Shown: positions 15,201 to 25,639 of the stretch, in pieces | Layout: every line of letters begins with the position of its first letter | Position numbering within the stretch: position 1 is the first letter of the stretch | DNA from: Whitmania pigra | Taxonomy: Eukaryota > Annelida > Clitellata > Hirudinida > Haemopidae | NCBI GenBank assembly: GCA_021613335.1 | Contig: JAJTWR010000113.1 | Location: forward strand, 598,501 to 662,500 | DNA length: 64,000 nucleotides | Reading direction: 5' to 3' | Translations under genes and position numbers: made by a program | Notes under the pieces: model-generated | Told to the model about the DNA's origin: nothing | What the model saw: only the letters and a program-made list of their open reading frames with translations | Database searches by the model: none

Positions 15201-15634
15201 ATAATGAAGGAAATAAGTGAATAGATATAAAAACAAAAAATGGAATTTCTGAACAAACGAACTCACTGAGTTTCCTTTCCATCTCTTCACATCTTCTCAC
15301 TTCGTTTACAAACTTCCTTTGGAATGCATTAACATCGGGATTAAGCTACGAAAAGAAAATGTTTTTTTTATTTTTATAAAATCTTAATACATAAGCTATA
15401 ATATTAATTTTCGTCAGTTTGTTTTTTTAATTTCTTGATTCTTGACGATGTCACTTGAATTTACTAAAGACGATAGATAGGCAATCATGAACAGAATTTC
15501 AAGTTTAAAATTCTCACATCGCGGAACTGCACTAATCCCAACTCTCCAAGTTCAGAAACGCAAGCATAAGCAGCCTCTGCTTGTAGGAAGAGTTGGCACA
15601 AAGTCATCTCCTCGCTTCTGTACAGGGACCCCAT
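264..15634 (-). CDS. ATP6V0A: V-type proton ATPase 100-116 kDa subunit a (Vo a), 5' part of gene
   Basis: Membrane subunit of the vacuolar proton pump; with the c-ring it forms the proton path and it couples Vo to V1. Thirteen exons on the minus strand join in frame: 15518-15634, 15267-15345, 3761-3858, 3475-3603, 3294-3394, 3050-3176, 2845-2927, 2604-2697, 2292-2354, 1426-1575, 1045-1195, 603-742 and 264-412. They give about 494 codons of the roughly 830 usual for the family; the C-terminal membrane part lies left of the window. The start ATG at 15634 opens with [10 protein letters not shown], as in animal homologues. Family blocks seen in order include [83 protein letters not shown] and [12 protein letters not shown]. 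Every splice phase agrees and no lesion is visible. The second intron is 11.4 kb and carries another gene copy and several transposons. Which paralogue this is cannot be decided. Confidence 0.97.
4230..5400 (+). mobile_element. Degraded LINE (non-LTR retrotransposon) with endonuclease region
   Basis: Broken plus-strand frames read as a basic segment (4351-4580), then an AP-endonuclease start with the phrase [11 protein letters not shown] near 4600 and PDVILLC near 4674. A piece reading GGDLNAH near 4940 is typical of the second endonuclease block of LINE ORF2 proteins. Several stops and frame changes interrupt it, so it is a dead copy. It lies in the large V-ATPase intron, antisense to that gene. 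No reverse transcriptase was seen, so this is a truncated or internally deleted copy. Confidence 0.75.
5966..6172 (-). mobile_element. Tigger/pogo-like terminal fragment
   Basis: Read on the minus strand, the end near 6170 runs AATGAAACCCCTTTATCTC and then ACCTCGGATAACTCGCC. The same start is found on the plus strand at 58992, and both copies continue to a shared CCCTCTTTGTCTTAGCA. A start of the form CAGTGGAACCC followed by TTATCTC is known for Tigger-type DNA transposons. Only this end is preserved and no transposase is visible here. Confidence 0.6.
6376..8876 (-). pseudogene. Intronless TRIP12/UFD4-like HECT E3 ligase copy, nested in V-ATPase intron
   Basis: HECT ligases take ubiquitin from an E2 on a catalytic cysteine and pass it to substrates. 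The frame is open from 8876 with ARM-like text ([17 protein letters not shown] near 8320). The HECT N-lobe contains [17 protein letters not shown], and the C-lobe ends in [16 protein letters not shown], whose Cys codon at 6481-6483 is the expected catalytic residue. The C-lobe resembles TRIP12 most closely. About 830 codons remain, far fewer than TRIP12, and its WWE region and N-terminus are absent. Two lesions are visible: an in-frame TAG at 8484-8486 with the same frame continuing on both sides, and a frameshift near 7295 where no GT/AG intron fits. No introns are seen across the region, unlike neighbouring genes, which suggests a retrocopy, but no poly(A) tail was found. An AATAAA (minus strand) lies at 6320-6325. 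A live gene with sequencing errors remains possible. Confidence 0.82.
9466..9530. repeat. Interspersed repeat piece shared with 56266-56320
   Basis: A stretch beginning AGAGCTGCAGAT and ending near GATTAACGCGTTAAA recurs on the same strand at about 56269-56316 with a few differences. The motif resembles the ends of some hAT elements (a short GC-containing start followed by GATTAA), and a hAT transposase remnant lies just to the right here. No matching opposite end was found, so assignment to hAT is inference. Confidence 0.4.
9740..10390 (-). mobile_element. hAT-type transposase remnant (GTF2IRD2/FAM200-like C-terminal region)
   Basis: On the minus strand the broken frames read [20 protein letters not shown], then [20 protein letters not shown], then a dimerisation-type end with [31 protein letters not shown] and LTDEH. 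That order is known for hAT-derived transposases of the GTF2IRD2/FAM200 type. Stops and frame changes interrupt it and the N-terminal half is absent, so it is a fossil. It sits in the large V-ATPase intron. Confidence 0.72.
10910..13851 (-). mobile_element. pogo/Tigger-type DNA transposon with both ends
   Basis: The element lies between TA dinucleotides at 10910-10911 and 13850-13851, the target duplication expected for this superfamily. Its left end starts CCGTATTTTCAC and its right end, read inward on the minus strand, starts CTGTATTTTCAC. Both continue with repeated ACACGC motifs. The length, about 2.94 kb, fits an autonomous pogo element. A degraded transposase occupies about 12640-13430. 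The left half (roughly 11050-12400) is AT-rich and shows no coding sequence I can place. Confidence 0.85.
12640..13430 (-). pseudogene. pogo/Tigger transposase, degraded
   Basis: From the N-terminus the broken frames show a DNA-binding start ([11 protein letters not shown] near 13400, then [19 protein letters not shown], a Brinker/CENP-B-type helix-turn-helix). Next come [20 protein letters not shown] and [18 protein letters not shown] with [13 protein letters not shown], which are the first and second blocks of the DDE catalytic domain. The end near 12650 reads [14 protein letters not shown]. At least three frame changes and several stops are present, so no functional protein can be made. 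Confidence 0.8.
13852..15266. other. Rest of V-ATPase intron 2, no gene seen
   Basis: AT-rich sequence between the pogo element and V-ATPase exon 2. No protein family, RNA gene or clear repeat could be recognised on either strand. Confidence 0.5.
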
Positions 15635-15999
15635 GTCTGCTGTCATTTGAAATTGGCGAATATACGTCTCAATTCAAGTGAATTTTAATCTTTATCAACG
15701 ATTGAATTCGAGAAGAAATATCCGAATCTATCACAAACTATCTAATATTTAATATTAGATATTTAATTATATTTAATATAAATTTAACTACATTTAATTA
15801 TTGTAATTATTAATTATTTCTGCATTTGATACCCGTTTAAAATATTTTCAATTGCTTACAAAATAAGTTAACTGATGCAGTAATGCTTAAACTCCTAAAA
15901 CATATATCACGTTAATTCACAACTATTTTGTAAAACTTCAAAAAAGGAGATGTCAGCATTTAAGCAATAAAGTGCTGCCTTCGCAACGAGACAGGCTTT

Positions 16000-17543
16000 T
16001 CAAGTAAATAGTCGCAGACCCGCGCAGAACCAGATATCCAGTTTTGAATCACAATTTACAGGAGCAAACTGAACGCTTTCTTATTTCGCAAGCCATTTCG
16101 GCTAACTAAGTTCATGAATGACATGTTATTTGATACTTTTCATACATAATTTGAAATCGTCAACGAAAAATAATGATTTTCATATATGCTTCTGCAGTGG
16201 GAATCTTAAAAATAACTTTAATATTTATTATTTTTGAGATAAAATAACATATTTTAAATTGCAATATTTAATTGAGATTTTAGAAGTTTTCAAAGAAGTT
16301 TATAAACCACGTTGTGCCGAGGGTCTCGTTCGACCACTGAGCATGATGCTAGCAAGGATTTATGCATGAAGTTTATAATTTATAATTCTATGCTAACTAT
16401 TTCTGCTTAATATTCCCGCAATAATTCACATTTAGTTTAACTTAAATTTAGAAAACACAGACAAACAATTAGCAGATTTAGCGATTTAAATGCTAGAAAT
16501 AATGCAATATGTGTGTGGTATAACAACACTCACTTGAAATAGCTGGATGTAAACTCAAAAGAGAATTGAAAAAATGAAAGATTTGCAGACAAGCAAAACA
16601 GGCACCTCCGTGCAGGCAGCACTCGGATCAATATCAGCTGCTCGTGTGGACAAAGATTCGGCTAAAAAATCCTGCAACGAACGTATCTAAACTAAACTGA
16701 AAATAAATTTTTTCCAACAATTAAATATTTGGTAACAATCAACAAATAAATATTTGGTAACAATCAACAAATAAATATTTGGTAACGATCAACAAATAAA
16801 TATTTGGTAACAATCAACAAATAAATATTTGGTAACAATCAACAAGTAGATGGAAAACATTCTATCAACAAAGGCATCTTGTTGGAATAGTTGGAAGCAG
16901 ATTAAAATTAAAATTGATAAAATTCTTGTCTATATTTTTGTTAGAACTTAAAATTTCATAACTATTTCCTATACATCTTTTTATTGTTTTTACTTTTTAT
17001 GTGTTATAAGAAAAAAAAATAAAATGTGAAATTGCTAATTATATGGATTTAAAATTTTTATTTTAATTCAAATTTATTTGTAATTTTTACAGAACCTCTT
17101 TGAATAAATAAAATAAACACCTGAATATATTCAAGCGAATAAAGAGATGGTGGTTACTAAGGTTAATATCTGAATGAAATGAAAACTTGAAACTAAATGA
17201 GCACGCCTTATATTCTCGAGTTATTAGGGAATTGTTAAGGTTGGTAATTAATTTTAATATAATTAAACTGATGATGTCTCCAATGAAAAGTATGTTTATT
17301 TATGTTAAGGTTGTTATGCTGATTTATTGGTTTCACTATAGATTTAATTAACACTTTATCATCACATTAAATTAATTCAATATGTTATCTCTAAATTAAT
17401 GCTGCTATATAAAACATTGAATAAATATTCTCCATTTTTGTTTGCTTAGGAAAAGACTGCTTGAGTTGAATTAATGAAACTTTTCGTGAAAACCTCGAAA
17501 AAACTTTGAAAGTGTCTTGATGGATGGTATGGTGTTGCATTTG
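16000..17543 (-). CDS. Candidate small multi-exon gene, unknown product (partial)
   Basis: Not recognised. Three minus-strand ORFs have acceptor and donor sites and compatible phases: 17494-17543 (enters in phase 1, ends SRHFQSFFE at a codon boundary), 16606-16671 (22 codons, DFLAESLSTRAADIDPSAAC then TE, phase 0 at both ends), and 16000-16068 (23 codons including TGA, with FAPVNCDSKLDIWFCAGL). Joined, they give about 60 residues with three cysteines after an acidic helix-like stretch. The first exon is missing, and upstream lies the LRR gene on the same strand. The middle piece looks most exon-like. Alternatives are 5' untranslated exons of the V-ATPase gene, an alternative 3' end of the LRR gene, or chance. 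Confidence 0.3.
16716..16846. repeat. 25 bp tandem repeat, about five copies
   Basis: The unit AACAAATAAATATTTGGTAA plus CAATC repeats head to tail from 16741 to 16840 with only one substitution (CGATC in the third unit). A diverged copy precedes it and a partial one follows. It lies upstream of the V-ATPase start and inside the possible intron of the small candidate gene. Confidence 0.95.
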
Positions 17544-17819
17544 CTGCAAATAGTAATGCGGATATTGAGAAAACAATTTTGCAATGAAATACAGATAGGC
17601 AGATAACAGATATCTCTAACGACTAAGCTAGTTGCATTTGTCACCTAGTCTCAGGAATTCGGAATTGTTTTAAATGGCCGATTACAAATCATGTTCTTTA
17701 AAATGCGCATATGAGATAGTTTGTGTGCTAAACGTAAAAAAATAAAACCTTTCTCAATATTACACTAAATTTCGACAAATTAATTCGACAACACTCGAAT
17801 AAAACAACCCGTCAGAATA

Positions 17820-17825
17820 TTTATT
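17820..17825 (-). terminator. Polyadenylation signal candidate for the LRR gene
   Basis: AATAAA on the minus strand, about 210 bases past the stop of the LRR membrane-protein gene. In DNA this AT-rich the hexamer is common, so support comes only from its position. Confidence 0.4.
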
Positions 17826-18035
17826 AAGAAAGTTAAAATGTGAAAGCGCTGGTTATTCAAATTTGTCGCAACAAATAACAAATCGTTGTAAAATTCATCA
17901 TCTATTAACAATCCACAAAATGAACAATGATGAACTATTCTAGTTATAAGACCTACAATATCAAATATTTAACTAATTGAACAAATTATCTAACTTTTTC
18001 ATTCCAAATTACTGAAAATACCGTAAACAAAAATT

Positions 18036-21000
18036 TCAAAAATCGGTCCACGTATACACTCGCTTCGGCCCTTCGTGATGTATATCTCTGGCGGGAATTA
18101 GGGCAATGGAGGCCTCGCTTGTTGGAGGAACCTGTAAGTTTAAAGCTTCCTCCTGGTAAGGATTCAGTTGCATTGATTCACAACCTTCTTTCTTCATACC
18201 CGCTGACTTTCGAAGCTTGAAGAACCTTCGCAAAATGAAGCTAGGAAGGGACGTGCGATGACGAGAGCTTGTGTTTTGTTTCCTGTCTGAGTTGCTGAAG
18301 AAGCAGTACAGAGTGAGACCAAGTCCCAGGAAAACAAGGATGAAGACCATGATGATTGCTCCGCAGAGGAAATATGTAGAATCAAATCTGTGTCGGTCTT
18401 TGCTGGAATCTAATGATAATCTCGATGGTTTAGACGAGGCTGAGGAATAATTGAATATATCAAGTTGTTAGCTGTTGCTTGAGAAATATTAATTATATGA
18501 TTTACAAACAGTTCCTTCTTTAATTTTGATAATTTATTAAATTACTGTAGTTATTTGTTTATTAAAATAATGTCTTAATCGCTCAATTCGATGATATAAT
18601 CCACGATCTTTTTCTATTTTCACCCTCACTAAACAGTGCTTTTCGAGCGTAAGGCTAAATATTGATGAATGGAGATAATATGAAAGGTTGAAAACTATGC
18701 AAACAATTGCCCATAGGTTATAATATAAAGCTATAGTTAAAAAAACATTATCTATAATTACAACTACATCTTTCTTGTTTTTATGTTACGAAAAGCCTTA
18801 AATTGTTTTTAATTGAAATCAATTAATTGAAGGTTAAATTACAGATAATATTAATAACTTTTTACCAATGGTAAAAGAATCGATGAGTGAAAATTGATAC
18901 GATGATATTGGCCCCTCGGTTCTTAGAAGTGGATGGGTTGCATTTTTTGCAATCTTCTGCGATGTTGAGGCTTGACTTTTATGCTTTCTCTGGGGCATCC
19001 CTAACCGAGCAGAATCTTTTTTGTTGGACGATGTTACAGTAGGCTGAACTTCATAGAAATGATCTTTATCTCCAGGCTTTAGAGGAAGTGCATCAGAATG
19101 CGATTTGCTTTTAAGGTCTGACGGGTAGACATTAACGTTGGTTAGATACTTGTCTTCTATATTTGTATGGTCTCCTTGAGAATATAAGGACGGCAATTTT
19201 CTGTTTAAAAATCGAACAAATTCGTCGCTATCATCCTCCGACAGCGAGTCCTTCACTTCCTGCCGGCTGCTTTGAAAGGTTCTCTGTTTGAAGGTGTATG
19301 TGGCAGATGTGCTCGTTCGCCATCTGTTGGATTCTGCATTTCTTTGAGCAAAGTTCCAAAGGTTTTCATCTCTAAGACTCACAACCGTTTTTCCTTTCAA
19401 GTGCATAGGAGCGTAACACCTGAATGAATGGATTAAAAATGTCTGCCACTATGCATGTTTTCTCAAGTTAAGCTAACGCTTATCAATTGTTCCTACAGGA
19501 TCCTACAAGATCGCCTGTTGGCATAATGTTTTGAACGAGAATAAATGTCTCCTTGCCTGCTAATTACAAAGATGCAAACAAATTGAAAGCGAGATGTGGA
19601 CTGATGTGAGTCGTCGTGGAATAGCAATCGATTTTCTATTGCTTTACAGCACTATTTGCCACTAAAACTAAGCGAATTAATCGAATCTAACATGAACATC
19701 AAAGGCAATTAAATGATAATTATGAAATCATCATAATTAAATAAATAATCGATAAACGTCAGTAAAATATCGGAGAGCTATATGCCAAACCTAAGTCGTT
19801 AAATAATCAACATCCAATAATGGATTAGCTAAGCGTTTCTCACCTATTTGCCTCTGCGGTTCTCAAATCAATCACTCCACTTGTGAATGCTTCCCTCAGC
19901 CACAAAATTGATTGGTCACAAAGCCATCTGCTGCTAGTCAGTTGGAAAAATTCCAAATTTGGAAAAAAGTTCGGAAAATCAGATCTTAAGCTCGATAGTT
20001 GGGAGTTGGCTATGCTGAGCCTCTTTAGTGAACTCAGCTGTTTCAAATGGTGTTCAGAATTCACAATTGCCTGAAAAATAATAAATTAAGAATGTAATTT
20101 TTGTTATCTGTGAAATAATCCTTGCCACCTGCCAACAAAGGAATACCATTACATCCTTGTTTACTTCTACACTATGTGTAACCATTATCTTATTCCCATT
20201 AATTTTGTTGTTACCCGAATTATGGCTGGACTCTCGTCGACAGTGAGGCTTGTTAGATTCCTCATGTCTTCAAAACAATCATCGCTCGCCAGAACCAGTG
20301 GACTCTGTATGTAAGCCAGGAACAGTTTCGATAGTTGGAACAAACCCCTGAAGCCTCCTGGATCGATCGACAAAAGAGGATTCCTCGAGAGAACGAGGAC
20401 TTTTAGTTTTCCATTCATTTCAAAAGTTCCAGAACTAATTCTCGATATTCTGTTGTCACTTAAATCGAGATGTACTAGTTCTTTCAATTTTGAGAAAAAG
20501 CCGCTTTCGAGTTCCCTGATGACGTTGCCACTGAGCATGAGGAAGGCAAGTTTTGAATTCGAAGGAATGTCGTTGGAATCGAGATGTTGGATCTTATTGG
20601 ATTCAAGGGATAAACTTTCCAGAGAGTCAGGAAATTTATGAGGCACCTTGGCGAGAAGATTGTAGTTGAGCCAAAGTTGTTGAAGGTAAACCATTTTGCT
20701 GAAGCTCCCTTCCTCTACTTCTAATAATGATTATAATTATGATGTTATAATCTGTGATTTATAATTAAAGCATGCAACTAAATTTTTAAAAAATGTTGAA
20801 GGTCAATGAAGCCTTAACATCAAATTTTCATATTTTACCAGCTATAGTACTGTCGTCCAGAATCAAGATGCTAATGTAAGGACAATCTTGGAAAGAAGTT
20901 TTTTCTAATATCGTCAGATTATTTCTTCCCAGTTGGAGGTATTTAATGGAGCTAGGCAAGCCTTTCGGTATTTGCCGGAGATTGCAGGAAGAAAAATCGA

Positions 21001-23523
21001 CGTTTGATAGAAAATAAGAATTGAATTGTAGACGTACGAGATTTAAAATTGGATTTTCTCTTAGGAACTGAAATTAACCATTTGTTAGAAAATTTTAAAT
21101 TTTTTTATTAATTATTTACTTTTAGATAATGTAAAATTATTAGAAGTAAAATTAACCAAGAACATCAATTTTTCAAGAGTTTTGAAAGATTTTCTATCTA
21201 TTTGGAAGATGTTGTTGGAGGCGAGGTTGAGATAAGTTAGGTTGGTGAGGTCCTTGAAAGTCAATTGAGTAAGTGAGGAGATTCTGTTATGTTGCAGATC
21301 AAGTCTGAAATAAATGTTTATGTCAACTTTTATGGTATTGATGTATTCAAAAACCTAAGTTACGGACTTAAAATGTCTGATTAAAATTAAAATTATGCTT
21401 ATAAAATAATGTTATCAGTGAGTAAATAAAAAATAGTGATTAAAATTCTCGAATCGCTAAAAAAAAATGCGTAAACCTTAAATTGAGCTTTTAATGAAAA
21501 TGAAAATTTCCCGTGAGCTTCAAAGTTTAAAATGGCTTTAAAATCTCAAGCTTGAAGTCAAAATTAAGACTTAGAAAACTTCCTTGGTTAGAAAAATTGC
21601 GGCAGACTAAAAAACTCGTTTAAATTTTTTACACAAGGATAATTTTTCATATTAATTTGCTGGAGCTGAAAAATTGGCGTTAATGGAACTCGAGTAGACG
21701 CTAATGCGACCATAAATTAGTCCTCGCTTCCTTGAGGGAAGCTTCGCACGTTGACATTCGAATCGTGCCGTTGTATTGCCGTGTATTAGACATGTTGGCA
21801 GATTACTACTTGCTGAATGATAGTAAAAAAAAATTAACATAATATTAATAGCATATTAAATTAAATAATATCAAATTAAACCTGGAAAGATCTCTCAAGC
21901 CCTGAAAAACTCCATCGATGAACTTCAGGTTATTGTGTGAAATGTCGATACTTTTCAGATAGCGGCACGAATGGAAAGCATTTTCTCCGAGTTCCGTTAA
22001 GTTGTTCCAACTCAAATCCAGACTTTGCAACGACGATGTCATAGCAAAAGCTCCGTCAACAACCTGCGACGTAAAATAAAAAAACCGTAGACGTTATCTT
22101 CTTGGATTCATAAAGAATCTTGAGACTGAAAATGCAAAAGAAGCATCTTAATTGAATCCTTTGTCATCCGCCATTGTAATACTGCTCTGCGCATCAATCG
22201 AATGAATGGAGTGCTTGTCCCAAGAAGACAAGATTATGCAAATCTGTCAGTTGTCTGCCGTTACTCTCACGCCAACCTCCGACCTAAGAACATAAACCTA
22301 CGAGATTCTTCGAAAAGGCCAGCTCGTTTATGTATCTTGAATATTTTACTTTTTTTATTAAATTTTCAAACATTCTGAGAAATGATCAATAACAGCTACC
22401 GCCACGTAATTAGTTTTCTCGATCTGCTGTTACAGACGGATCTTTCCACAAACTTCTTTTAATCATTTTCCAAAGCCAGAAGATCTCGCACTTATTAAGA
22501 AGAGGATTAACACAACATTTGCGTGACTTCAGTCGAACTGTGATGTTCATCGAGTCAACAAAGTTGGAGAGGTTTGTTTACGTCAGGATTTGGTAGGAAT
22601 GAATAAATCCAGCATCATCAGCTTCCTGTTTCTCACCTGTTGTTTTTTTAGCACTGATAATAAACAAACAATTTCTAGTAATACTCTAATACTGTATTCA
22701 AAGCGTCAACGCATTCGTCTTGGGGTGTAACATAAGAATGACAATAGTGCAAACACGACTTGGATTTGGTAAATGTACTTCTCAACTCTATTCGCTGAGT
22801 GTATAACTCACTTTTATTGCTTTGCTCTTGCAATGAATTGTTCAGCACTTTTCTCGTCTCGCATTTAAAACCTCACGTTGTATTCATTAAGCATCCACTA
22901 CAATCAGCGCAAGAGAAAGCTTTGGTTTCAGTTTCATTAACGAATACAATGATTGATAACATAATATTTTGAATACGCAAAGTAAATGTTCTTGTTTGAG
23001 CAGAACAAATAAACGGGTGCCCAATAATTTTTTTGTACACAAATAACCTTGAATGACGACAACAATCAGCTACAAATATTTCTGACTACAAACTAAATTA
23101 ACTTCCGAATTACCAACCATATCATAAATTAACTTGGTTTTAACAAGAAAATAGTAATAAGATTTCTGGTGGCTTAATTCGGAAAAAATTGCCAAATTCA
23201 TTTTAATTAAAAAAAAAAGGATCTCTAAAAACTCCAACCTTTTCAATTTCGTTGTCACTAAGGTTGAGTTTGATGACCTCTTGCAGTCCTGCCCTCTCAA
23301 GGTTCATGGAGGTCACGAGGTTAATCTGATTGCCACTTAAGTCCACTACCTTGGCTCCTCTGGCAAAGTTCCTCGGTAATTCTGTCCATCCGAGTTTTCT
23401 GCAAACGACGTAACGCGTACTTTCCACGCAAGAACAACCACTCGGACAGGTTGTGAACGGAAAGCTCGAACGTCCCAAATGGAGTGATGCAAAGAGAATG
23501 GTCGACACGCAGAATTGAATCAT
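18036..23523 (-). CDS. Single-pass leucine-rich-repeat membrane protein
   Basis: Probably a cell-surface adhesion or signalling receptor. Eight exons join in frame to 844 residues: 23239-23523, 21882-22063, 21157-21304, 20839-21067, 20215-20720, 19844-20070, 18866-19419 and 18036-18439. The ATG at 23523 opens a signal peptide (MIQFCVSTILFASLHLG) followed by an LRRNT cap with CPSGCSC. About a dozen LRRs follow, for example LQSLDLSWNNLTELGENAF and LVHLDLSDNRISRISSGTF. A C-terminal cap with WLCDQSILWLREAF and a cysteine after residue NR comes next. A Ser/Thr-rich stalk leads to a membrane helix (IIMVFILVFLGLGLTLYCFF) with a basic stop-transfer sequence. The tail of about 80 residues ends KRVYTWTDF. 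All splice phases agree and there are no lesions. No named orthologue could be assigned; it looks like an arthropod-type LRR receptor without TIR, Ig or kinase domains. Confidence 0.93.
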
Positions 23524-24918
23524 GATGGGTTAGAAGATAATTGTGTTGCTTGCTTTTAAAGTCTGCAAATGATCTTGAAAGGCGTAGAGAGTTTCACATG
23601 TGGAGTTCCTTGAGATGCTAAGAAGGACACCTCCAGCAAAGAACCTGCGGGGGTCCAGTCGATTAGGCTTTTAGTCTTTAAAATTTCTTATGTCAAAATA
23701 ATGTTTTCTAAACTTTCGATATCTTTATCAGAATCTGTTTGGTTCAAGAATTGAGTTAGAACTTTAACGTGAACATAATTATCGGCATAAAAATTTTGAA
23801 TTTTAATATTGAAATTATTTCAAAACAAATCAGACGATTATTTTGTGCCAGTTAATGGCTTTCCAACTTTCACTCCGTTGTGATAATATTACTCCTGGTG
23901 ACGCGTTATTGAAAGATTCACGCTCTTTTTGGGACTTTATAGCATGGAGTCCCGCGCAACGAAATAAAACGGCATTCAACAAATGCCTTCTACTGCGCTG
24001 ATCTCGAATAAATATTTTATAAGCTGCTACGTCGCACCCAAACAAGCACATCCCAAGCTTTATTGACTGATGTCTCGCCAATTCCTCATGACAACTGCTC
24101 CTGCTAAAATTGAATAAGAACCTCGCGCCGGCTAGAATTGATTGATGGTCCCGCATTTCAGATATGAAAGTTTTCTGAGCAAGTAAGACTTAATAAAATA
24201 TGTTCATTGTTAACTCTTAAACTAGGACTAAAATGATCATTTCCTCCGTAAAATGTTTTTGATCGTGATATCTGGATGCATCAATAAGCTTTTAATGATT
24301 TTTATAATAAATAAAACTGTATAAACCTAAAAACTTATCATCATCAAGATTTGGAAAGTCCATGGCAATGACTTCCTTGTACAAATAATGGCCCTATTCG
24401 ATATGTGACTTACTCCTTCCTGTGGTTGGCAAAAAGTTTCACGAAGGACCAACCATTGACCAGAAAATAATTTGTATTTGCCAAACATTCTTACATATTT
24501 TCTGTTATCATCTTACCAATGTTTTCTAAAATTTGTTTCTTTAAAAACCCCATCTTCTAACTTAAATAAAAATTGGTAGTGTAACTATTATATACTAATG
24601 CAGATACTAGAATAATTTAAATAAACTTCCAAAAATGATGACACCATTAAGACTAAATTATTTTAAATTTACTTAATGAGACAAATTTAAATTCGATGGA
24701 ACTTTATAAAATACAATGTAAGTCTATCGAAATTTGAATAGGAAACGTTACAGAAACATTAAATATTCTTTAATTTTTAATTAAATTAAGATAAATCTGA
24801 TTAATTAACCCCACAATATTCTACAAAGATAAACACGAAGTGGATAACGCCGTATCTTCCTTATGCGATATTTTATTAAAGCTATCAAAATTAAACTTAT
24901 TATTTTAAAGTAAATTCA
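23524..24918. other. Intergenic, upstream of the LRR gene
   Basis: Presumed promoter and 5' flank of the LRR gene, on the minus strand. The open frame at 23830-24156 resembles no family and has no splice or start context to support it. No repeat was recognised. Confidence 0.4.
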
Positions 24919-25422
24919 GCAATAGGCCAAATATTTTGTTAAATATCTTTTGCATAATAACATCGATAACATTTTTAGGTCTTGATTTTGTCGAAATTTA
25001 TGCCAAACCCCTGAATAGTTCAGAAACTATTCATGAAATGTTAAGAACAGATGCACTCAATTTTTATACTTGGATAAATATCCTGTCTTTAACAGATCCT
25101 ATTTTTAAGGACAATAGCGAACTAACGCTTCATAAAATTGAATGTCAAAAAAGTTTTTAAAACTCAACCTAACTTAAAACAAGTTTAAATTGATTATTTA
25201 AAATAATTCTTTTCAGAAATGTCGTGGACATTACAAATATTAAACCATTTGAGCGAAAAGCCAATTCACTACAATTTGGAAAATTTCTCTTACATGAAAA
25301 CGAAAATGTTGCCGAGTCAACTTTATTGGATTGCATTAAACTTTTTCGCTTCTAAAAGCAAAAAAAAAAACCCCACTTCCTTGTTAAATTGTTCTCATGA
25401 AACATACAAAACATTTGCATGA
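24919..25422 (+). CDS. Candidate two-exon orphan protein, possibly secreted
   Basis: Not recognised. An open frame from about 24919 to 25152 joins across a 64-base GT/AG intron (25153-25216, acceptor TTCTTTTCAG) to a second exon, 25217-25422, ending in TGA. The joined frame is about 145 codons. It begins with a hydrophobic stretch (LLNIFCIITSITFLGLDFV) followed by AKPLNSS, which looks like a signal sequence and cleavage area. The remainder is rich in Leu, Asn and aromatic residues with two cysteines and reads as mostly helical. There is no ATG at the head of the first exon, only TTG in frame, so an upstream exon after an acceptor near 24918 would be needed. The donor (AAAAAAGTTTTT) is weak. 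AATAAA occurs at 25632-25637. No match to any family was recognised; an artefact of AT-rich DNA is quite possible. Confidence 0.3.
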
Positions 25423-25639
25423 TTCGCCTCAAATATCGTTGAAGTTGAAATTGAATGAAATTCTTTTTTTTCATTATTTCTCAATTCTCTCGCAAATAAT
25501 ATGTCGGTATATAAAATGTTATTGTTACATTCTATTGTTGTGGACTTTGTTCGAAATGATTGCAAAACTTGACGCTTTATTATGAACGGTCATCCAACAT
25601 TAGTCATAATTATTTAATGTTTAAAGTTTATAATAAATT

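Noticed and set aside
16716..16846. Regular spaced repeats resembling a CRISPR array
   Set aside because: The units are directly adjacent with no unique spacers, and the genome is eukaryotic; it is a plain tandem repeat.
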